Shown here piece after piece: positions 56,362 to 64,000 of a DNA stretch of 64,000 bases. This stretch comes from Blattamonas nauphoetae. Its lineage: Eukaryota > Preaxostyla > Oxymonadida. Every line of letters starts with the position of its first letter. The first letter of the stretch is position 1. The stretch spans positions 240,760-304,759 of the forward strand of contig JARBJD010000064.1 of assembly GCA_033064195.1 (NCBI GenBank), written 5' to 3'. The position numbers were made by a program, and so were the translations under genes. The notes beneath the pieces were generated by a model, which was given only the letters and a program-made list of their open reading frames with translations, did no database searches and was not told the DNA's origin.

Positions 56362-58185
56362 ATGGATGAAGAACATCAGACAAACGTTCAACACAACAGC
56401 CATGACCAATCTGACAGTACCCATTTCAACGTTCATGTGAAAGACTTCGGCAGATTGTTTGTGTGCCTCTACCCACTTTTCATCCCCCTCATCCTCCATC
56501 ACTGTCTTCCATTCCTCCCAACTTCTCCTTCACTCTCATTTCTGTTCCTATAGGGCGTCAATTTCCTCAACAGCTGACTGGACAAACTCAGGAGAGCTCT
56601 TTCCGAAGCAGGCTATGTCGAGCGGAAGTATCAGAACGCTGCCCCTGTGTGTCCCTCAATCTCTCTCATTCTTTCTTTTCTTCATACTTCTTTTCTCGTC
56701 TAGGTTAGTATGATTGGAGACTCGTCAACGTCTTCGGTCACGTCGCCACTGCGTATTACGAGGATCTCAAAACGCGAGACGAACCCGCCTTCCGCGCGTG
56801 TGTCCCCCTCTTCCCCATTCCTCACAGTAACAACAACAAGAAGGTCGTGCTGTGCGGGCACAGTACAGATGACATTATCACCTACCGCTTTCTGACAAGT
56901 AGCGTCGTAGACCAGTCCTGGATAGACACATACATCTTTGCTGTCATCACTTCGGGTGCTCCCTTCGGTGGTGCTCCAATGGCGGATGGGTTTTCAGCGT
57001 CACCACGAAAGTGACTGTTCTCATGGGTATGCTGGGAGAGCTGAGCCTTCTTTAGGTATTATTGATGATTCACACCATTTTTCTGTTGTACTCGTTCATT
57101 CTTTGTCGTTCTTTCCATCGCAGGTAGGAGCATCCACAATCAGTACTCTGACGCAAGATTGCGCCTGTCTGCACTGGATGATCCCCAACAAGAACACCTT
57201 CGACGACGACTGCGTCGTTGTCCGGCCTCAAAAGTGTGCTTTCCACTTCATCCTTCATCTTATTGACCATTTTCGTTCACATCTTCAAATCACCCACAAT
57301 CCTCTCCCCGTCTCTCCTCTGTCATCTCCTCCCTTCCCCCACTCTCTCCTTCTCTAACTCTCCCATCTCTCCCATCTTGCAAAGGTGACAATGTGTGCAA
57401 AATCTTAATGAAGAACATGACGTGGACTGACAACCAGGCAGGCAAGGCCTGTGTGAAGACAGCCGTCCAACGCACACGAAACAACACCGACCAGCCTCTC
57501 GTCCTACCGAAGGTGATGACACACGTGATGTACTCGATTGGTCTGTATTCCTCCTGTTTCTGCCATTCCCATGCTCTCTCCATCATTCTCCGTTTATCTT
57601 GCCTTTTCTGCCCATCATTCGTGTTTCCTTCTTTTCTGATCTTCTTCATCGTCGTTAGGTATCAATGCCACTGCCGGTGTGATTCTGAATGCAACCAGAC
57701 AGCGCTGGACGTCAGACACGCATTCTGATTACTACATGGATGGTGATGGCACAGTTCCGACTGTTTCACTCAGTAGTGTGTCTCTTTCCCGTTCCATCTC
57801 TCTCTGTGCCCTTTCTTGCCATTCTTCTTGCTCTCCCTTCCCTCGCCTTATTCTCCCTCTTTTCTCGTCCTTCGCAGTCACCCCACTTGTGGAGAGACAC
57901 CTCGCTCGTTTAGTTCCACACATACCGTGGCTGTGACCACATAGGCATTCTTCAAGATGCCGTCCCCATTGCCCGTATTTTGGACATCATTGCCCAGGCA
58001 ACTGCCGAGGAAATGGAATATGATGACTCACTCAACCCTCCCGACTTTTTTTTAGCCGTCTATGTTCTTTCACCACACCTTTATCCTACTGCCTTTACCA
58101 TTCTGTACTTACAGAGAGTTCCATGCTTTTTACTAAATACTGGACCGACATGGTGTCTAGACTATTGTGGAGAGACGTATCTTGA
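56362..58185 (+). CDS. LCAT/PDAT-like acyltransferase, multi-exon, possibly decaying
   Basis: Exon pieces with the family's motifs in order: FNVHVKDFG (56362-56460), GVNFLN...ALSEAGYVERKYQNAAP (56554-56646), YDWRLVNVFGHVATAYYEDL and the nucleophile VVLCGHSTDD, then ITSGAPFGGAP (from 56709), HWMIPNKNTFDDDCVVV (57124-57233), a YMDGDGTVPTVSL piece (about 57660-57770) and GCDHIGILQDAVPIARIL (about 57924). Ser, Asp and His of the triad are present. These lipases/acyltransferases move a fatty acid from phospholipid to a sterol, diacylglycerol or water. GHSTDD replaces the usual GHSMGG. Introns here are 60-110 bp, longer than elsewhere. In the simplest reading one TGA (56575-56577) and one TAG (57911-57913) fall in conserved stretches, so this is either a pseudogene or my exon borders are off. 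The 5' end and the last exon (to TGA 58183-58185) are uncertain. Confidence 0.6.
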
Positions 58186-58220
58186 TTCTATCCAGAGTCA
58201 TCGAATCCTAATACTCCGTC

Positions 58221-59354
58221 ATGAGGGCCGATCCATTCTCATCCTCCGTGTCATCCTCCATCTACTCATGGATAATACCTCCAACCAAAGCGAAAGCCAA
58301 AGTAGCTGCTGCTAATCAGGCTAAACTAAAGACTTCTACGGCACCGAAGACAAAATAGAAGACGCAAGGATCCACCCCAGTCACATCACTACATCGCACT
58401 CCGTCACACCCGAATGTCTCAGTGAAACGAAGTCATGCTCTTGGCCCAGCGGACCAGGTCAAACAAGCTCTCTCAGCACAATCGACGCTGCCACCGTTGA
58501 GTTCGAACATCAAGACTCTCCAAATGTTGCTGCCAATCAATGAACAATAGGAGACGTCCATGCATAGTGTTGTTGAGGAAACATTCGTTTCGATATGTGA
58601 CTTGTCTCAAGGAACAACTGACGAAAAGATTCACCTCGTCAAACCACCCACTCTCCCTGTCCTCATCTGCTTGCTTGAACACCCTAACATGGACATCACA
58701 CATGAATTCGTCACAACGTTGCACAATATTATCCTCGCTGGCGCCCTGATGATACCGGACAACGAATCACACACAGTTTTTGACAAAAGGAAGATTCTGG
58801 AAATTTACCAAGAATTTTACAGTCGTGAACGAGGAAGGCTTTTGAGGACAGTAAACGTACAGCTGCGAATACGCTGTGCGTTCTTCACAGAATGAAATTG
58901 CTGGACGATGAGTTCAAGCCGATCATCGCCACGCTTTCCGCTGAAATTGCAAACGGAGAAGATAATAAGAAATCCTACGCACTTCAAGCAGTCCCATCTC
59001 TGACTGACATCACTGGTCTACATTTATTCATTCCTCCTCATTCAATCACAATCTCTCACTGTTTCTTCGTTGAAAACCACCGGCTCTTCTTGACGCGAGT
59101 ATTTTGCAGCAAAGACAATCAAACACTCAGACGAAACGTGTTCAATTCCATCTTCGGCCTCAACTGAGTTTCGGATTACGTTTAGCAACGATTTTGCCAC
59201 TCAGACAGTTTCTCCATCATTGCTGTCAATCGACGCCCACTCGCTCCCACCTCCTCGCTTTCTAACTTATCTCCACCCACCAGTCACTTTACACAACCCT
59301 GAAACTCTCTGCTTTGCCTCCATCGCAGACAAGTGTTGTCCAGTCGTCGAATGA
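58221..59354 (+). CDS. armadillo-like repeat protein, model uncertain
   Basis: ATG 58221 opens MRADPFSSSVSSSIYSW, then a Lys/Ala-rich linker, then helical repeats: LICLLEHPNMDITHEFVTTL, later TAANTLCVLHRMKLLDDEFK. One frame runs about 600 nt with two TAG codons (58356-58358 and 58548-58550) and no TGA or TAA. The frame changes near 58830 (a 60-bp intron from 58780 is possible, otherwise a frameshift). A further intron from about 59017 leads to a last exon reading to TGA 59352-59354. ARM repeats bind proteins; nothing more specific can be said. Both TAGs sit at sites where Gln is plausible (KTK-KTQ, NEQ-ETS). Confidence 0.5.
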
Positions 59355-60689
59355 GATTCAAGTCAAGTGAACTCTATTCTTCTTTTATTGGCAAAACACC
59401 ACTCCTCCTCATCTTCACGTACCTCTTTCCCAACCTCACCGTTTCTGTCGCTGTGATTCAGCCAGGCTCATCACTTCCTTTCGTTTCTCAAACTCCACAA
59501 CATCTGAAGATAAACACACAACGATCACCTTTTACATCGCTTGGTGAATGCTACTTTCATGTTTCACCACTTTGGGAGTTCTGAACAACGACACTTTTCA
59601 TTTTTTCATTGGAATCCAACTTAGCGTAACTTGGGATGATTCGTTCATATGGAATGACCAATAAGTGATCAAGATGACCAGCAATGAAGTGAAAGTACGG
59701 CAAATTCCCGGATATATTACGATCGTGCTCGTTCAATCAGTCCTCATTCCAATTCTGTCCTCCAGTTGGCGGATGGTTACCATTTCCGTGAAAATGAAGC
59801 AGAAGCTATGGGAAGGTTTTCACGGGCGGTATCATCACAAATTCTCCTCACCACATTGAAATTGTGTCTGATCGTTCTCTCCCTCTGGGTTATCCAATCC
59901 ACCTTTAAACGACCGGAAAATGAAGCTTAAATGTCGCAGACCCTCAATAGATCATGAAAGGTGTTCTCTTGATCTGTAGATCCATTTTACGGCCCTGCCA
60001 ACGAGATCAAGTAATTTCAGCTCATTTCGTCAATTTTGTCATTGATTTAATTTTATGAAAACTATCGAGAGAAAAAGATCGATGGTGAAGTTTTATGAGA
60101 GAGGAATGTGCGCTAGAAACGAAAAGAACGAAGATAGCGTCAGATTCTGAGTTTATCCAGAAGGATCGAGTCATTCATCGAGGAGGAGAAGGAGCATGAT
60201 GTGATTTGGAGGATTCTGCGAACGAGAGAGATGAAAAGAGCAGGGTGTTCGCGTTCGCTGTGTTCTTTCCATCCTCCTCCCAATAACCATCAGCAGACAT
60301 ATCCTTGGGAACGAACGAACTGGAAACTGAGACAGTACTTCGATGGAGAACTCTACGATCATTTCCTTCACCAGAACTGGTCTTCTTCAGTAAGGTTGCG
60401 CAGTACAGATGACATAAACAGCCGGTAGAAGATATTCATCAACGTGAGGGATGGAAGACGGCGTGGAGCGATGGCAGACAAGACTGCTCACTGTTGACGA
60501 TAAGCTATCGTCTTGCAGCTGATGAAAATGAGGAGTTCATTGTTCTTCACTTTCTGCTCTGAGGACGATGAAGAGCGGTGGAGAGTAAGAGTGGAGGACA
60601 GGAGATAAGGTGAGCTGCCAGGAAGTTTAACAGCATGGGGAGTCCGTCAGAGCAGGCGACACAGTTGCTGCAGTTGGCGAGTCGCATTG
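59355..60689. other. unassigned; one possible exon
   Basis: A plus-strand stretch about 59687-59935 reads RIYYDRARSISPHSN, then LADGYHFRENEAEAMGRF and a hydrophobic LLTTLKLCLIVLSLWVI (possible membrane anchor) to a TAA. It has no start and no recognised family. 60170-60430 has open frames on both strands but no clear coding signal. The rest shows nothing. Confidence 0.3.
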
Positions 60690-61223
60690 TCATTCAGTGC
60701 ATGAGGGAGATATGATAGCTGCTTTCTCTCTATTTCCTGTCTCTTCCTCTCCTTTTTCTTCTTCTTCCATCTGCATCTGCTTATCCTCTCGCTCTCTCTT
60801 CACTTTCATAATCTCCCGCCTTGCCCTTTCGATTTGATCCTTTGGTTTCGGTGGGAATGGATTGGCTTCTTCTCGCTCCTTACTCGCTTGAGCCCTCGCT
60901 CGCACGATATGCTTGAGCTGTTACTCAAGTTGATCCTCCTCTTCTTCTCTTCCTTCCTCCACCTCTTCTCCCACACTCATCCGTGTTGTTTTCAGATGAC
61001 TGTTCAAAAGCATTGATTTCTCGCCAGCTGTGACAAATAGCGGCTCGATGCTGAACTCGTCGAATCCAACCACTGACATCTCGAACGCGTTTGGTGCCCG
61101 TTTAGTCTCGTCCAAGCCAGTCGAGCAGAGAGGAGGGAAGAAGACGACGATCAGCTCGGATTGGGCGTTGTCGACGATGCGAGTGGGATTCAGAGTGACA
61201 AGCTTGATAGTTCTTGTCTTCAT
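60690..61223 (-). CDS. unrecognised protein with charged coiled-coil tail, one in-frame TAA
   Basis: Minus-strand frame from ATG 61223: MKTRTIKLVTLNPTRIVDNA, then a globular-looking part, then an acidic Glu run, and after an in-frame TAA (60921-60923) a highly charged helical tail (KDQIERARREIMKVKRERED) to TGA at 60690-60692. The frame and character are the same on both sides of the TAA, where Gln would fit (QLE-QLKHI). Reading upstream of 61223 stays open with SPLVHPKE, so the start may be in an earlier exon. Could be one gene with a nonsense change. Confidence 0.45.
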
Positions 61224-61474
61224 CTCTTTCGGATGAACGAGAGGAGACTGTCGATCATGAATTTGACAACGACCTTCTTCCTCTCCTTTTCTCCTCGTTC
61301 ATCACTCTTTCCCACCCGACTTCATTCCAACCAGTGAGTTCACAATAACAAGTCCGATATGTTGTGTCATCAGCTCAAACTCATTCTGCTTCCTCCCTTC
61401 CTCTCATTCTCCATCCACCCACCCAAAACACAATGGTGTCCACCAAATCCCAAACATGCGAATACGAGTGCCAC

Positions 61475-62228
61475 TCAGCATCGAAATGTGGTGGAGACTG
61501 GACATTTGTGGTTGGAGTGACAAGGAGTGTGGTGTGAGGTGTCTGTATGAATAGGAGAGGAGAGAGGGTGCTTTGTGGAGAGAGGCGAAGACCCGGGAGT
61601 GTGTTGGGAAGACGGACACTCCTGATTCTGTTCCATTTCGTCTGGTTGAGCAGTTGCGTCTTCGTCTTCCTTCGCTTCTGGTTCACCACCATCTGTCTTT
61701 TGTTCTTTTCCTCCTTCCTGCGGGGTGGATCTTTCTCCGCTTATCCTTTGCCTGTCGCTGTTTCTCTTCAGTCTTCGTTTGAAACTCTTCGATTATCCCT
61801 CCCTTCTTGTTCTTGTTGTTGTGGCTCTTCTTTCACTTCCTCTCCCTCTCCACTTGCCTCTTCCTCTCCATCTTCTTCTCCCCCATTCTCCCTCCTCAAC
61901 CATGAACACATCGGTTCCTTCCATCCTGCCCGGATTTCCATCCGTCAGGAATGAGATTGGAATAGTTCGTTGTCGTCATCAGCTTGTTCTTTGGCTCGTC
62001 TTGTTCAGCGGCTGGTTTGGAATTCTGTGCTTCTGTTTCGCTCATCTTCTCTTCAAACGCACTTACGCTCTTCCTTGTCTCTCGTCGCTTTCTGGTCGAC
62101 AACACACCAACTGCCTTCACCTGATTCCTGGTTGAACTGGGTACAGCCACGTGGGTGTTGGTGAGGAGGGAGGAGAGTGTGAGAACACACAAATCAACCT
62201 CTCCCGCCCCACACACTTTGTTCGCCAA
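61475..62228 (-). CDS. unrecognised acidic low-complexity gene, exons unresolved
   Basis: Minus-strand frames with strong compositional bias: MSETEAQNSKPAAEQDEPKN near 62042-61980, GGEEDGEEEASGEGEEVKEE near 61890-61830, and EPEAKEDEDATAQPDEMEQN near 61695-61635, ending TGA 61475-61477. They lie in different frames, so introns or shifts must intervene; I cannot place them. It is probably a disordered acidic protein, between genes of the same strand. No family recognised. Confidence 0.4.
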
Positions 62229-62359
62229 TCTCCGTTGCAGAAGAGTGGAGAAGGGCAGAAGAGGAAGACTTGGGTGGCAGTGAGCAGCGAGTCTAAAAGA
62301 TGGGAGGGTGCAGAAACGCCTTCTTTCCGTCGAGGAGAGTGTGCGAGGTCAAAACCACT

Positions 62360-64000
62360 TCAGCTTCGGGTTGATGTTGGGCACGTCGGAAAAGAGACAA
62401 GAAACTGGAAGAGGAGTGAAAGGCGGGGATCCTTTGTATGGAGGAGAGAGTAGAAGATGTGGACGAAAGACTTGATTCCAGTCAAGGTCAGTTGCCAATT
62501 TTGAAGCAGAGACACAAATCTGAGCAATGACACGAACGAAGAAACTGTTGTGGGTTCCCTTTCGACAAGTGAAGCGAATACAGTCCAAAGGTGCAGGAGG
62601 AACGAAATAGATCGTTGCAGAAGCGGAACAGATAGTACGAAGAGCGATTCATATTTCTCCGGGATGGTGTCGAGTGTAAGAGATGATTGGATAGCCGTTG
62701 ACACAAGTTTGTGTGTATGTTCTTCTGTCTTTTTTTCAACCACTTTCAGAAGGGTACTGGTGACTTCAGAGAGGAGGTCGGCTTGAATGAGCGGTGGAAA
62801 GGCTAATTCCGATCCATCAAGTCTGGTCCTTCGTTGAACTCGCTCGACGACAGCCAAGATCGCTTCATTCACCCGGATGAAGTCCTCCCATCTGTTTTCG
62901 AACAATAGTCCAGAGAAAGAGGCAAAAACGTGAACATTAGGAGCTTGCTCAGGCTGACCAAAAGTGTCGTGAAATCTGGAGCCAACGTTGGTCGTAGAGA
63001 TCTTTGGGTGAGGAGGATGGAGAGGAACGAGTTGTTGTTTAGTAGGTCAGTTTTGTAAGTTTTAGCTGGTTCGGGTCAAGGCCAGTGAACCACTACCACA
63101 ACACGGCCGAGTGAGGTGAGAACGAAAGAACAGGAAGCTTGACGCTGTCTGATCTTGATTGATAGCCACTAGTTGTATTAATTGTTCGAAGACATCGTTT
63201 GTTTTGTCGAGCTCGAGCATAGACTCGGAAAATGTGATCTGACCAGCTGATGAATACTCTGCGACGATGTCGGAGGAGTTCGTGATGCTGAGAGTGAGAA
63301 TTTGAGCGATAAATGAGATGGTAGTGCTGTCATCTCCACATAGTTTGACAATTCCTTCCGAGTGGTTGAGAAAGAGTATGGAGGAAGAGATGGAGTGGGT
63401 TTGGTATTGTTCTTCGTCTACAAACTCAAACAGGAGTTGGAGCTCAAATGGCTTGAATGTGAGCAGCTACCACTGCACTTCCCAAACATAAGCCGAAAGA
63501 GTATCTTGAACATCAAGACGAGAAGATCAGGTGATGTTTGTGCGTGACTGAGAGTTTGTGAGTCCAAAAAGGGCCGGTTTGGGAATCTGAATGTTTGAAT
63601 GGCTGAATGGACTTTTGGGGGAGTTTTTGTTTGTGAAATTGATGAATGGAGTGAGATGAGGGAGTCCTTCCACTGGTTCTTCTTCTGAACGAAGGAAATG
63701 GAGTGAAAATGGGAAGGAGGGAAAATAACAAACGCGAATAAGAGAGCTGGTCAATCACATTTCGAGATGAGATCGATCCAAAAGTCAGCAGAGAGTTTGG
63801 CAAGGGTTTGATGGTATTTTATATCGCTAGGCGTGATTGGTTTCTGACAATGTTTAAATTTGTCAAAAGACTGCCTCAAATGCGAATATTTCCGATTCTT
63901 AGAGAGGAATCTGGCAGAGTGGAGTCCGATAGAGTCGAGATTGTCTGTTTGGGAGTGGAAGGAATCACAAACAGGAGAATCTGCAAGGTGTGTGGAGGGC
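62360..64000 (-). CDS. large unrecognised helical protein, C-terminal part, runs off the right edge
   Basis: Minus strand. An exon open to the edge, 64000-63759, reads RFLSKNRKYSHLRQSFDKFK and ends LISK. A 74-bp intron (63758-63685, GTGATT...GTTCAG) follows, then EEPVEGLPHLTPF. A long exon about 63466-63065 reads LLTFKPFELQLLFEFVDEEQ and SISSSILFLNHSEGIVKLCG; the last, about 62990-62360, has RWEDFIRVNEAILAVVERVQ and ends PTSTRS with TGA. These pieces lie in open, protein-like sequence without ATG starts, so they are exons of one gene. Helix-rich; HEAT-like is possible. One codon split by the 74-bp intron would be TAA and one in-frame TAG lies at 63467-63469. No family recognised. Confidence 0.5.

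Noticed and set aside
1-64000. tRNA, rRNA, origin or virus-derived elements
   Set aside because: I found no cloverleaf with A/B boxes, no rRNA-like stretch, no LTR pair, reverse transcriptase, capsid or polymerase-like frame.

Overview
This is a gene-dense eukaryotic nuclear window. Coding exons are broken by very small introns (mostly 28-51 bp), TATA-like promoters and bacterial operons are absent, and lineage-specific paralog families sit in tandem. Several proteins (the YSPFLTW...LGMN family, the SPRY-like domain ending in DSTPRTVQFF-NGEAGRCY, and a membrane-anchored TKL-type pseudokinase) match, from my memory of the family, large expansions in oxymonads (Metamonada, Preaxostyla), most like Blattamonas nauphoetae. 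That assignment is recognition from memory, not a search.

Layout. 0-2.2 kb: the tail of an upstream gene, then a complete NEK-like protein kinase in 8 exons (504 aa). 2.8-19.9 kb: a tandem array of a lineage-specific family (called A here). A diverged member (a) is followed by a 5.95-kb unit [spacer X1 - gene b - spacer X2 - SPRY gene (minus) - gene c], present twice almost identically and a third time in part. Every A gene begins with a 16-nt coding exon and a 41-bp intron. 19.9-24.1 kb: a 51-bp minisatellite of 59 copies (17 residues each), open in frame into the C-terminal half of a pogo-type DDE transposase. 24.4-28.6 kb: a mariner-like DNA transposon with a 33-bp TIR and TA target site, carrying a whole pogo/Tigger-like element (44-bp TIR, TA target site, spliced 525-aa transposase). 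29.7-32.1 kb: a second minisatellite, 60 copies of 40 bp.

32.9-50.5 kb: three tandem paralogs of a second unknown family (B1, B2, B3; six exons, about 1,048 aa in B3). B1 is interrupted in exon 3 by an apparently intact DNA transposon of a family I cannot name (4-bp AATT target duplication, spliced 773-aa DDD transposase) and by a 432-bp MITE with a 10-bp target duplication. Removing both restores exon 3 to exactly the 545 nt seen in B2 and B3. Between B1 and B2 lies a 3-kb composite of two inverted deletion derivatives of that same transposon family, with one outer ATCT target duplication. B2 carries one in-frame TAG; B3 is intact.

52.1-64 kb: a truncated membrane pseudokinase (minus), an LCAT/PDAT-like acyltransferase gene, an armadillo-like gene, then unrecognised, partly acidic minus-strand genes running off the right edge. 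In this right part several reading frames are interrupted only by TAA/TAG where glutamine would fit, which raises either decay or a TAR=Gln code. Families A and B argue against a general reassignment because they use only CAA/CAG for Gln.

No rRNA, tRNA, CRISPR array, origin or virus-derived element could be supported.
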